DNA of 64,000 bases from Panonychus citri (taxonomy: Eukaryota; Arthropoda; Arachnida; Trombidiformes; Tetranychidae), in the NCBI RefSeq assembly GCF_014898815.1, contig NW_026515525.1, forward strand, positions 186,001 through 250,000. The letters are read 5' to 3'. How positions within the stretch are numbered: the first letter of the stretch is position 1; the number at the start of each line of letters is the position of its first letter. Below are positions 23,861 to 34,360 of this stretch, piece by piece. The notes under the pieces are model-generated. The model was not told where the DNA came from, searched no databases, and saw nothing but the letters and a program-made list of their open reading frames with translations. Made by a program: the position numbers and the translations under genes.

Positions 23861-26800
23861 TCAAGGTCTTGTTAAAGTACAATTGTAAACTTGGATTGCC
23901 GTTGAATCGTAATGAAGATAACATAAAGCAGCATTGTTGTCAAATGAGATTTCGGAGACTTTGAATTCCGGATTCACCGAAAGCTTGAAAAAAAGATAAT
24001 CATTTTTTACCAATTGTAAAAAGGATAATGATGAATGAAATTGTTACATTAATGATATTTTGATGGAGTAAAAAAAAAGGAGAGAAAAGAAAAATAAAGA
24101 AAGCGACTTGTTAGTCAATCTAATTAAGCTGAAAGCAAAAAGACATCAAATCAAATGGAATCAAAAATTGATCTATTATTTAATCTAAATGAATACATCA
24201 TTAAGCTCATCTCTCTCTCTCTCATTTACTACTAACGATAAGATGAGATAGTAAATTGATAGTAATTTAGAAAATGATTTAAAGGGGAAAATGTGAATGT
24301 GTGAAACGTTGAGATTTAGAAAGAGCTATTAATCAATTGATTTGTTGATTGATGCAACATTTAAAGAGGTAATTTAATGGGGCGTGATTAGTATGAGATA
24401 ATCAATTGATTGTTGTGATTTAAGTTCTAATATAACGTCGATCAGCGGGATCGTTTAATAAGATTAACATTACCATGATTTGTTTTGGGAAAACAACAGG
24501 GAAAAGGTAATTTACTGATTTCTAATCAACTTGATCGACCAAAATATTAAAGTAATTAAGTTTTTTTTTTGTTGTTCTTTCTGAGGTTTTGGTTAATGAG
24601 AAAAGGTCAAGACATGGAAATGTAACAAAAGATGATGATGAAAGTTGTGAGGATGAATAAGTATGAGGTTTGGCAAGATTGACTTTCCGTTGGAGGGATG
24701 AAGATGAGGATGAAGATGGAGATGAGGAAGCTGGAGAAGATGAAGAGAGAGAGAGAGAGAGGAGATGATGAAGATGATGAGGATGAAGAGGAAGAGATTG
24801 GTAGTGGGATGGAGAGAAGGCTAAAAAGGGAAAGAAGATAAATGTAATAGGAGATATTTCATCTTCCACCGGAACAGATCAATGAGCCCTTAAAGTTGTT
24901 ACAAGTCTCACAACAATTAACCGGTTTCTCTAATTTCTTGTTTCTTAAACTAATGCAATTTACTAATTACAATTTGATACCAATTTGGTATTGTTATTGG
25001 TGCTGTTAGTTAATCGTAATTAACTATTATAATATCTTATTCAATGTTTTTCTCAAGGTTTTCACTTTATATTTGTATTACTTTTGTAAACTTTTTTGTT
25101 TTGTTGTGAACTTTTTTTTTCTTTTGCTATATCAACTGTTATTTTACCTTCATTTTAAATTGATTGTTTCATTGATCAAATGATTCAATGATTAATGTAT
25201 AATTTGTATCCATCATCATGATGATTGTTAATTGATTCCACTTGAAAATGAGTGTAGGATTTTTGATTGTTATGTTGATCGGGCAACTAAATTTACCTTA
25301 AGTTGATATGATCCTGGATTAAGATGAGTTATGTCAATCCATTGACAGTCGATACTGGACAGGTAAATGTCCACACAACCAACGGAAATCCCTTGATTAC
25401 CATAATTTTTACACGAGTATTTAACCTTTGAACCAGGTGAACAATCGTTATCCTCAAGGCAGAAACTTGCCTTATGACCTTCAGCGATTCGTTTACCATT
25501 TAGATCAAGTAAATCAAAATGAGCAAACACTTCCATACTATGGTAGTGCCGATGGCATGAGTGCCATTCCCATTCTTGTTTGGGTAGAAAGGGAATGAAA
25601 TCAGTTGTACCAATGTTTCCGATTCGAGTGGTGAATCTTAATAACCTTCGAGTCTCGTAAATCCAATCTTTTGAATGTGAAACAATTAAACGGAGAGAAG
25701 GAGGAAAAGTTAAATCACAATTGAAAAATCAATTGATTACAATGAAAGGGTTGACAGAGAAACAGATTGAAAACCAGGTTATACAATCAGACAATCAATT
25801 GATTGGTTTAAACAGATAAACAGAAACTGGAATCTTTCAATTAGTTAATCATCTCATGAACAGAGAAACAATTAGACAATTTAGACAATCAATGGTATCG
25901 GTTAATTGAACACTTTGGTTGTAGTGAAAAACAAACTAGTTTTGTTAATCTAAACTGATAGATTTAAATTATTCTAGTTAAAATATGATTTGTCAACCAA
26001 TCAGAAAATGAAATTAACTAATTGGTGAAAAAGTGAATTCAATTATCGCTTGTGAATTTAATGATTGCAGGGAAAACATTGAATCCTTTTTGTTGAACCT
26101 TTTGTAGTTGTTTATTGTTATCTTTTTTGTTAATCAAATCAATTTTAAGGTTTAATTGTTTTCTCATTTCAACCATCATGCAATTAGATAATTAATTGTC
26201 TCAACTCACCGTGACCTCGACGATCTATTGTATATGCATCACTCGCTAAGCAATTTTCCTCCATCGCACATTGAAGTAAACCTAATGGCCGATCCTCAAG
26301 ATATACGGATGATCCGAACTCCTTTTCATCTGGAGCAAGATCGGGTAAGTCTAAATTGGAACAATTAACAATTATTCTGTCAATTAATTGATTGTCCAAA
26401 ATTTTCTATTTACCTTTTGTACACATGACTCCAGCGATATCAGAATTAGCTTGACCGCAACTCGATGAGATATGATCTGTTCTGGTTTTACATTGATTAA
26501 GATTTGATTCGTAACCTTTACAGTAAATTGGTTGGATAATTGGTGAACTTTGATTACTGTTAAATTCACCGATCGAAGCAAATTGTCCAAACCCAAGGCC
26601 AAGTGATCGGCAAACGACCATTGCCTCTAAAAGTGACCAACCATTCCCACAAATAGTATACCAAGTATTACCTTTGGTCATTTTCACTTCCACTCGACCT
26701 TCTTGATTGGTTCGTCCGCCATTTAATCGGATATCCATTATTTCATTTGCCTTTTTGTTTCATGATGATTAATCAAAATTTGGCTTTGTCATCATTTCTT

Positions 26801-27504
26801 GTTAATTGTTGATCTTTTCCAGTAAACAAACTTACCTGTAATTGATGGTTTCGTTTGGGAACAGGTTGGTTCATGTTAATTATGTTTACTCTTTGTTCCG
26901 GTGCGTTGCTAGCAATTAATTGTTGATTGTAATGAGTAACATAATTTGCTAATTGTTGATTGGGTTTACAGATAACTCCGGCTGCTTCATTGGAAACACA
27001 ATCATGGGTTTTCCAGCCATCGAATTGACATTTATCAAGACGAGTTTCATTTCCATTGCAATATAAATTGTCCATCCAAATTAATTCTAATTATTATGGG
27101 GAACATTTTTTATTTGATTAACTAATTTCTCTCAACTTTTGATGATTGATCATTTTCTTACTTCTTCCTTTACCAAATTGTGAATTACTTGTTGGAATTG
27201 CTGAGAAATTAGTAGAGTAACCAAGGTTCGAACAAACAACTTTGGCCTCTTTTTCGTCCCATTCGTCGTCACAAATTGTTCCCCATCGACCGAGATGATA
27301 AATTTCAACGTTACCTTCAGATCGAGTTGATCCACCAACGAGTCTAATACGACCTTCGCTAATTGTTAATTTGTTGCGTTTAACTAGTTGCTGGTTTCGT
27401 CGATGATGATTAAGCAAACGAGAAAGATATTGAGGAGTAACATGAACAATCAAATTTAACTGTAGAAGGAAAATTAAACTGATCAATGGATAAGTGAAAA
27501 TCAT
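23861..27504 (-). CDS. Lysyl oxidase-like protein with two SRCR domains
   Basis: This is a secreted copper amine oxidase that oxidises lysines in matrix proteins (LOXL2/3/4 type). Six minus-strand exons join in frame to 521 aa: 27504-27162, 27086-26836, 26750-26414, 26350-26210, 25667-25297 and 23983-23861. It has a signal peptide, then SRCR1 ([19 protein letters not shown]...WGTICDDEW) and SRCR2 ([16 protein letters not shown]...WYTICGNGW). The catalytic domain starts at [19 protein letters not shown]. The copper site [14 protein letters not shown], the LTQ lysine ([11 protein letters not shown]) and the LTQ tyrosine ([14 protein letters not shown]) are all present. The last exon ([16 protein letters not shown]) lies 1.3 kb beyond the previous one and is easy to miss. 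Two SRCR domains is fewer than the four of vertebrate LOXL2 and agrees with insect Loxl2. Confidence 0.93.
24700..24800. repeat. GA/GAT-rich simple sequence in the last LOXL intron
   Basis: Purine-rich low-complexity DNA, mostly GATGAGGAT and AGAGAG units. On the minus strand it yields Ser-rich apparent protein that is not a gene. Confidence 0.8.
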
Positions 27505-28626
27505 GATAACTAAAAATTGGAATCAACAGTAATCATATTAAGGTACTTTCGAAGAGCTCGAATAGTTGAATAACCAATGGGAAGATAATTGCGAAGACGA
27601 GAAAACTTAATCATCCAAATATCATCAATCAAACTCCCATAGAAAGATAATTACTAATTATACTTTTGCCTCGTTCGTTACTCTTAGTCAATTAACCAGG
27701 TCAGTTTTTTTTTCGCATTCTACTCATATGAGGCCATTTTTTTCTCCTTCTTTCGTCTCCGTGAATTTCATAGAATCATAATCATTGGTAGAATATGAAA
27801 AAAAAAATCAATCTACTAATTCAATGACAATCAGCAGCTCTTTGAGATGATTAATTTGATTTCACTTTTAGGTCACGATGAGAATGAAATTGAAGACAAG
27901 GTCTAAGGGTGTGGGTGGATTAGTTAATTTGAGATAATTAAAGGATAACAGGGAAAACAGATTTACCACAAACAAAAAACTGTTTACTAAATTGCTGCTA
28001 ATCATCCAGTGGGTAGCAATTAAAAAATATGACCTTTCACAATAACAACAACAACCACAACCACAACAATTATAAACAATCAATTTCAATCATAAATGGT
28101 CAGCATTTGAAAGCCTCGCTATCATTATTCTGATGGACTCATTTTGATAAAAAATTTTTAAAAAGTTTCAACTTTTTCAACTTTAAATTGTGAGGGAAAA
28201 GATATTAATCAAATTAATTGTTCCCTAATTGAAAATGAATCGGATTTCTCGCCAATCCGAAAACCGATTTCATACAGACAATTTTTGCATCATTTTCAAA
28301 CTTCTACCCAAAAGTTAATATTCAAAGAATATTATTCTTCATTATCATCGAGAGTTCTGTTGGTATTTGCAATTACAATTAGAATCACAATTAAATGTTG
28401 AGAAAATTTTCGAGAAAAAAAGTTTGAAATTCGCGGTAAAAAAAGTAGTTGGAAAAAAGACCAACAGATGGACTCGAGCAGAAGGTCTTTCATTTTTTCA
28501 CCTTTTTTTATTGTCATCTTTTTTTTTTGATTAAAAAAGTAAGTTTATAATTAAAATTTCACCTGTATTTTGTTACCTTCACACTCAGCTGATTGTGCGT
28601 CACGTTTTGATATATAAATTGTCACC
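27505..28626. other. Divergent intergenic region, lysyl oxidase to retroelement ORF
   Basis: 1.1 kb AT-rich with no supported gene. Short TTG/CAA-type repeats occur near 28040-28075. The 5' end of the non-LTR retrotransposon may begin here, but I find no boundary. Confidence 0.4.
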
Positions 28627-29930
28627 ATGGCCCAAAGATTACCGGATATACAACCACTTCTCATTTTGGTAAGTCGTTATCCTATAACCTTATACATAAG
28701 ATATTATACAAAAAGAGAAATCAAATGTTAGGTAATTTAAATTTAATACTTACAACCATATACTTAAAATTTACTCATTCACAGTGTGACTCTAAAACTC
28801 CACAAAATGAAGCAATTGCTGTTCTTGATGAATTCATTGATTTACTCCATTTTCCCATGGAAGCAAAATCACAAGATGAACTATTGGCTCAATTAGACTC
28901 CATTCCGATTATAAGATATATGAATATTATGATCAAGAGCACGAATTGGATTGAAAAAGCGACACAAGAAAAGATTAAAAAAGTCGATCATCTTCTAACT
29001 ATCATCAAAAAATACAAAGAAGACGAACAACTTAAAATGATGGCTTTACCGAGAGAGATTAAACTTGATCAAATGACACCTGAACAACTAAAAACCACCC
29101 TCAGCGTTGAATATCAACAAACCAGAGAATACCCCAAAAGTTGGTTCAAAGTGGATCATTTTGAAATAAGACCTACGATCTTGGTAAGAATTAAAAACAT
29201 CAAAAATAAACGAGATCTAACAATTGGCGAACAAGTTACGGAACAAGTCAAAGAATTTCTTGAGAATACAACTGATGAGATCGGAAGAATTGTTTCTATT
29301 GACATCGGTAGAGAAGTTTCCAAAATAAAATGCCTTGAAGTTCCCGATCGGACTCAATTATACAACTATCTACAAGCCAATAAACCCGAATGGACTGTTG
29401 AAATACCACCGATCACAAATCCACAAATTTTAATACAGAATATTAACTTCAACCCTGAAGAACCAAATCTATGGATAGAACGATTTATCTCCAAGAACAG
29501 GTTAAATCGAGAAAAGAGAAACTTTGAAATGAAGATTCTACATTATACCAAAGGTATTGGTAATACAAAAAACCTCTTCATTGAAATTTGCCCTGCACTC
29601 CGTGAGCTAATACAAAATCGATTTGGTCAAATGTTTGTTGGCGTCCAAATGGTCAATATCAAAGATTATTTTAATATAAATTTGTGCCGAAAATGTACCA
29701 ACTATGGCCACACCACAAATCGCTGCAACAAGATAACAAAATGTCCCTACGATGGCCTCATTCATTTGAACCAGGGCTGCCCGATTGTTGATCAACCTGC
29801 GAAATGGCAATGCCCAAATTGCAAAAAATACGGTCACAATGCTTGGTCAACTGATTGTCAGGTTTATCAAAACCGTCTCAAAACAGAAATTGAAAAGAAA
29901 AATTTCAAATACACTTGGATTATGGCTTAA
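28627..29930 (+). CDS. Zinc-knuckle ORF1-type protein A
   Basis: A Gag-like nucleic-acid-binding protein of a retroelement. The main frame is 28725-29930 (401 aa from its ATG). An alternative, spliced start is also in frame: ATG at 28627, donor at 28669 (TTGGTAAGT), acceptor ending at 28784, giving 395 aa. The C-terminal third carries two CCHC knuckles, CRKCTNYGHTTNRC and CPNCKKYGHNAWSTDC, with a Cys-containing linker between. The N-terminal half has helical, charged sequence (EEYK/QLKMM region) and no recognised domain. It may be ORF1 of the LINE downstream, or a remnant of a separate element. A spliced LINE ORF1 would be odd. Confidence 0.65.
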
Positions 29931-30247
29931 ACTAAGTATTAAGAAAATCACTTAAACAAACAAACAATTTACACTAACCAGTTAATTAGCCTTGAATATG
30001 ACACCCAATTAATAAAAACCTTTCCTAAGAATAGAAAACAATTTAGCTTTACTCTCATAATAATAAGAAACAATTAATAAGAAACAATTAATTTCATATC
30101 ACAAAATGTTCAAACTAACAAAAACAAAACAATTAACAACCCAATCCAAACAATTAACATTTAACTCACTCACATTATAATTAACAAAACTCGCCCTTAA
30201 CATTTCATTTAACATCTAAACTTATCATCATTCACTACCCAACCTTC
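29931..30247. other. Spacer between the two zinc-knuckle frames
   Basis: 317 bp, A-rich on the plus strand, with a short near-duplicate 'aagaaacaattaat' at about 30066-30092. No gene is seen. Confidence 0.5.
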
Positions 30248-31042
30248 ATGAAAATGAACCAGTACTCCAACCTCATCAAAATCTCACATAAAAATGAATT
30301 TTTTGTTAAAGTTAAAATCCCTCGATACTTCAGTAGACAAAACTTCATCGATAGCATCATTAACAACCTTCCAAACAGCAGCAATAAAATATCATTCGTT
30401 ATCAAAAAACCTTCTCTCGTGATCGTATATTTTAAAAGTTTAAGTTTTTGTAATGAATTCAGTGAAATCCTAAGATCCTCCAGAACCAGAATTAGATTCG
30501 CGACAACCCAAGAGAAAGATATTGAAATCAAATTTTCAACTCGCATGAAATTTGAGTCAATTAATGAATCAACATTAACCAAACATCTCATCTTTGAAAA
30601 TTCACTCATTACTGATGATGAAACCCGGGTTATATCAATTCGACGAATAGCCGAATTCACGATTGTCATCTTTAAACTCTCTGCTCGTAATCGTGACACA
30701 TTGATTGAAAGAAGCAACAGAATTAAAATAGCTGACAAATTTGTTAACTACTGGGATAATATCGGTTTTGTTTTCTGTGGCCGTTGTGGTAGCATTTACC
30801 ACGAAACTTCGAACTGTGGTTCATCGCAAAAATGTCTTAATTGCTCAGCGAACAGCCATACAGTTTGTACTTCAGAACCTCAATGTGTTAATTGTGGTCC
30901 CCAGTCGACTCATCGATTCAACTCACTTGAATGTCCCCGATTAAAAGAAAGACTAATCAAGTTAACAAATAACACTAAATATTCTTATCGCTCAGTCCTA
31001 TTACCTCCTTCCTTCACAGTTTATCACAATGTCAGAGATTAA
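30248..31042 (+). CDS. LINE ORF1-type zinc-knuckle protein B
   Basis: 264 aa from an ATG. The N-terminal half has alternating beta/alpha character of a possible RRM-like fold (inference). The C-terminus has three knuckle-like units: CGRCGSIYHETSNC, CLNCSANSHTVC and CVNCGPQSTHRFNSLEC, then the CPRLKER tail usual for LINE ORF1 proteins. The stop codon overlaps the start of the reverse-transcriptase frame by 14 nt (31029-31042), so ORF2 is probably made by termination-coupled re-initiation. Confidence 0.8.
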   Translation: MKMNQYSNLIKISHKNEFFVKVKIPRYFSRQNFIDSIINNLPNSSNKISFVIKKPSLVIVYFKSLSFCNEFSEILRSSRTRIRFATTQEKDIEIKFSTRMKFESINESTLTKHLIFENSLITDDETRVISIRRIAEFTIVIFKLSARNRDTLIERSNRIKIADKFVNYWDNIGFVFCGRCGSIYHETSNCGSSQKCLNCSANSHTVCTSEPQCVNCGPQSTHRFNSLECPRLKERLIKLTNNTKYSYRSVLLPPSFTVYHNVRD

Positions 31043-34000
31043 TATCATCTACAACAATGTAGCCAAAAATATTCGATTAACAGAAAATTTTATCAGCTCT
31101 ACTTACAAATCCTTCAAAACAGTTACTATCCTAATAGAAGCTAACAGAAAAACTTCATTTAACCACAACATGAACTCTAATATCTTAGTTAATGATCAAA
31201 TAACCATCGTTGCTTCTGATGATCTGAACATCGCCCTCTCATCAACAGAATATAACAATATAACTGGTGCCATGGTTAAAAACAAATTAAATAAACAAAT
31301 TCTAATATTCGTGATATATATTAAACCAACCGATGACAACATCACATCCATCAAAAAGATACAAAAACTCATCCTCCCGTTCAAAGGTAAACCAATGATA
31401 GTGATTGGCGATGTTAATTGTAATCATCCTTATTGGTCACACAAAGTAAAACAACAAATTAATCGAGGCAAAGAAATTGCTAACATCTTCGATGAGCTGG
31501 GAATCACCGTGGTCAACAAGCCTACGAGCGATAATTACACCTTCATGAGCCGAGCCAATGGAGCAACAGGATGGATAGATGTAATTGCAACAAATATAAA
31601 CGGAGTATCAGTAAGTTACCAGGGAATTACGTATGATCATGTTAAATTCAACATTTCAACACCCTTACAAAATCCTTTTCACTCAAAGATAAACAAACCT
31701 CCGACATTTAAAATAACAAATTACCTCCTACCTAAGAACCTACAAATAGTTCCATCATCACCTTCTGAAATAGATAAACTAGCTGAAAAATTAATCAACT
31801 TCCCAAAAAGATTTAAAACCAGTAAACTAACCCAACATCAGAACAATAGGAAAATAATTAGAATACGAAAAAAGATCCGAAAAACTCAAGAACTAGATAC
31901 CATTAAAAAAGCAAAAGAAATAGAAAGAACGATTAGAGAAAGTAATAGAATAAATAAAAACAACTTCCTTTATAAAACTAATAACTCCAAAATCATTTGG
32001 AGTCACCTAAACAGAATTTTCACCAAGAAAAATAGCTTAAATGAAATAAACAAACAAACAACAACTGACCCTTTTCTAGAAAAATTCACAATCAACACAC
32101 CAAAATTCAGTCAAACAACACCCACTTACTCAGCAGCACTTAATCAAAATGAATTAGACCTACTACGAAAAATGAGCTTCAAAAAAACTTCAGGGACTGC
32201 CGACTCCTTTACAATCAAACAATGGAATCTATTTTGGAAACAAAATAATGATTTCCTTATTAAATTTATCCAATTTTGTTTCAAAATTGGTTACCTTCCT
32301 CAACCCTTTAAAATGTTTGGCCTCACCCTCATCCCAAAACCCGATGGTAGAAAACGACCTTTGAGAATAGCCTGTTTCTTCTTGAAAATATTCGATCTAA
32401 TATTAACACACAGAATCCAAGATAAATTAGAATTATTCCTTCTACCTAACACCCAATTCTCAAATCAGAAAAACCTTAACAGCACCAACCTACACATAAT
32501 ACTAGTTGAAAAAATGCTAATAGAAAATAACCAACTCATTGCACTTGATGTAGAAAAGGCCTTCGATATGATAGATAATGAGATGATAATTGAGAGACTG
32601 AAACATCACTTAGATGAGGGTACAGTTGATATGATGAAACAGCTACTAAGCTGTAGATGGCTCACTTACTTTGACGGGAAGAGATTCATCTACAGCTCTG
32701 AAAGTAAAGGAATAGCTCAAGGAACTAGTAATGGGCCGATTAACTTCATAATTGGACTTGACTTACTGATTCGAATATGTTTAGAGGAAAAAATTGAAAT
32801 CTATGCTTTTGCAGATGACATGACAATGGTAGAGAAAAAAGAAAACATCGAAATTAACTTAAACAAAATAAGAAACATACTAGCTCAGGGGAACTTAAAA
32901 CTCAATGAAAATAAAACAAAACTGATCAACGAACAAAATTCCCTGGTAACAGGTAAATTCATATACACCGGTAACTCTGTGGCTAAGCTAAAACAACAGA
33001 TCAAATCAGCCACAAAAGAAAACTACACCAACAACTCGATCAAATATTTACCCAGAAAAATACAAAATATACTAATTAATTCAATTACAGCAAGTCTACT
33101 CTTTCCCATTGGACCGCTCAACTTATATAAACAGAATCACCATGAAAACTTCATTTCTAACTTACAACAAGCAGCAAATTCACTCCTCCATGCGATCCAC
33201 AAATATGATGAAAAGACAACGAAATGGTTATCGATTGCAACTAATGATACAATTAATCCAGTTAAAGTTTGGTTAACCGATATAATCTTTGCCCTGTTTA
33301 GAAATCAAGCTGATCCAGAAGAATGGCCGATAATGAAAATCTTCAAGAAACCAACCAAAAAACTCATTCTCAGACCAACAATTCAACTTAACAATATCCT
33401 ATTTCCACTGATTTACTTTTTCACCTATGGTCATGACGAGTTTATCGTTTTTCATCCTGATACTACAACTAAATATAAAACTCAATGCGAAATGAACCAT
33501 TATGAACTTATACTCAACGCTATTTACGAAATAGTCAAGACAGTTAAAGGTAAATTCATAATCAACATACCAAGTTACATTACCAGATTCCCTGAAGGCC
33601 AAACAATGACAGAAATCAGTAACATAATCTACACCCATGACAACAGAATTATGTGGACATCAAAAGAAATTGACAAACCTGAACCAACACAAGGAGAAAG
33701 TAAAATAATTAATCACCCTTACATCTCATGGAATAATCTGAAACAACAAGTAAACAAATATCTTTTAGATATCATCATTGAAGATTATTACTCTGAAAAT
33801 AATGTTCTTAACCTTATTGTACCTTTTCCACACACTAAACACCTAAAATTCAAAGCCAAGAAAATAAGACAAATTGTAATCAAACTACAAAACCAAATTA
33901 ATATGTATAATTCAACTCGAAACAAATGTAAAAAAAACCCCAGAACCATTTCCCACCTACTCTTTGAATGTAACAAAACCATAGATTCCCATCTCAATAA

Positions 34001-34118
34001 CTATTACATCACAGGAGACCATCAGGATAATATTAAGATTAGCAAACTTGAACAATTAACCTCAACAATCCAAAGCCTCAACAACACCCTAAAAAATTGT
34101 CAAACCTTTCCCACCTAA
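31029..34118 (+). CDS. LINE ORF2: endonuclease and reverse transcriptase
   Basis: 1029 aa, uninterrupted. The N-terminus is an endonuclease/exonuclease/phosphatase domain: PMIVIGDVNCNHPYW for the catalytic Asp/Asn block and GWIDVIATN near its end. The reverse transcriptase follows, with LIPKPDGRKRPLRIACF (finger motif), ALDVEKAFDMIDNEM (motif A), GIAQGTSNGP (motif B) and FADDMTMVE (motif C catalytic Asp pair). Near the C-terminus NKCKKNPRTISHLLFEC forms the single CCHC-type knuckle of Jockey/I/R1-like ORF2 proteins. No RNase H is recognised. Both catalytic centres look complete, so the protein may be active. Confidence 0.9.
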   Translation: MSEINIIYNNVAKNIRLTENFISSTYKSFKTVTILIEANRKTSFNHNMNSNILVNDQITIVASDDLNIALSSTEYNNITGAMVKNKLNKQILIFVIYIKPTDDNITSIKKIQKLILPFKGKPMIVIGDVNCNHPYWSHKVKQQINRGKEIANIFDELGITVVNKPTSDNYTFMSRANGATGWIDVIATNINGVSVSYQGITYDHVKFNISTPLQNPFHSKINKPPTFKITNYLLPKNLQIVPSSPSEIDKLAEKLINFPKRFKTSKLTQHQNNRKIIRIRKKIRKTQELDTIKKAKEIERTIRESNRINKNNFLYKTNNSKIIWSHLNRIFTKKNSLNEINKQTTTDPFLEKFTINTPKFSQTTPTYSAALNQNELDLLRKMSFKKTSGTADSFTIKQWNLFWKQNNDFLIKFIQFCFKIGYLPQPFKMFGLTLIPKPDGRKRPLRIACFFLKIFDLILTHRIQDKLELFLLPNTQFSNQKNLNSTNLHIILVEKMLIENNQLIALDVEKAFDMIDNEMIIERLKHHLDEGTVDMMKQLLSCRWLTYFDGKRFIYSSESKGIAQGTSNGPINFIIGLDLLIRICLEEKIEIYAFADDMTMVEKKENIEINLNKIRNILAQGNLKLNENKTKLINEQNSLVTGKFIYTGNSVAKLKQQIKSATKENYTNNSIKYLPRKIQNILINSITASLLFPIGPLNLYKQNHHENFISNLQQAANSLLHAIHKYDEKTTKWLSIATNDTINPVKVWLTDIIFALFRNQADPEEWPIMKIFKKPTKKLILRPTIQLNNILFPLIYFFTYGHDEFIVFHPDTTTKYKTQCEMNHYELILNAIYEIVKTVKGKFIINIPSYITRFPEGQTMTEISNIIYTHDNRIMWTSKEIDKPEPTQGESKIINHPYISWNNLKQQVNKYLLDIIIEDYYSENNVLNLIVPFPHTKHLKFKAKKIRQIVIKLQNQINMYNSTRNKCKKNPRTISHLLFECNKTIDSHLNNYYITGDHQDNIKISKLEQLTSTIQSLNNTLKNCQTFPT

Positions 34119-34216
34119 AAGTTGTCGTGAACAACTTTCCTCCTAGGAGGAGCTGTAGTACCTACCCTACAGTCAAGATGTTGACTCATCGCACCAAGGT
34201 GCAAATAAATCATTTG
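34118..34216 (+). other. Chain of short inverted repeats in the LINE 3' tail
   Basis: Immediately after the ORF2 stop lie consecutive self-complementary units: AAAGTTGT/ACAACTTT (34118-34138), the 14-bp palindrome TCCTCCTAGGAGGA (34138-34151), CTGTAG/CTACAG (34153-34172), AGTCAA/TTGACT (34171-34186), GCACC/GGTGC (34191-34202) and CAAAT/ATTTG (34202-34216). LINE 3' tails are known to be folded RNA recognised by their reverse transcriptase, which fits this position. Confidence 0.8.
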
Positions 34217-34360
34217 TAGTTACTGTTGGTTAGTGAAAGGATTGGAAATCTTTGTAACAATTTGGTTAACAATTTTGTTTTTGACATTTATTTATTTATT
34301 TTGTAATTTAGTTTAATTGAATAGAATTACTTTGGGGTGAAGTGTTAGTGTATCATCACG

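Larger units (their letters stand above)
28627..34217 (+). mobile_element. Non-LTR retrotransposon (LINE) with three reading frames
   Basis: Three plus-strand frames follow each other: a zinc-knuckle protein (28627/28725-29930), a second zinc-knuckle protein (30248-31042) and an endonuclease/reverse transcriptase (31029-34118). A hairpin-rich 3' tail runs to about 34217. Both 3' frames are uninterrupted, which suggests a young copy. There is no LTR or integrase, which fits a LINE of the Jockey/I/R1 type with its C-terminal CCHC. Boundaries are estimates; target-site duplications were not found. It ends about 145 bp upstream of the TAF6 start codon. Confidence 0.8.

Noticed and set aside
24522..24869. 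Minus-strand Ser-rich open frame
   Set aside because: Low-complexity GA-rich sequence inside the last intron of the lysyl oxidase gene.
30235..30738. Minus-strand open frame opposite LINE ORF1
   Set aside because: Antisense shadow of a real coding frame; hydrophobic composition follows from the A-rich coding strand.
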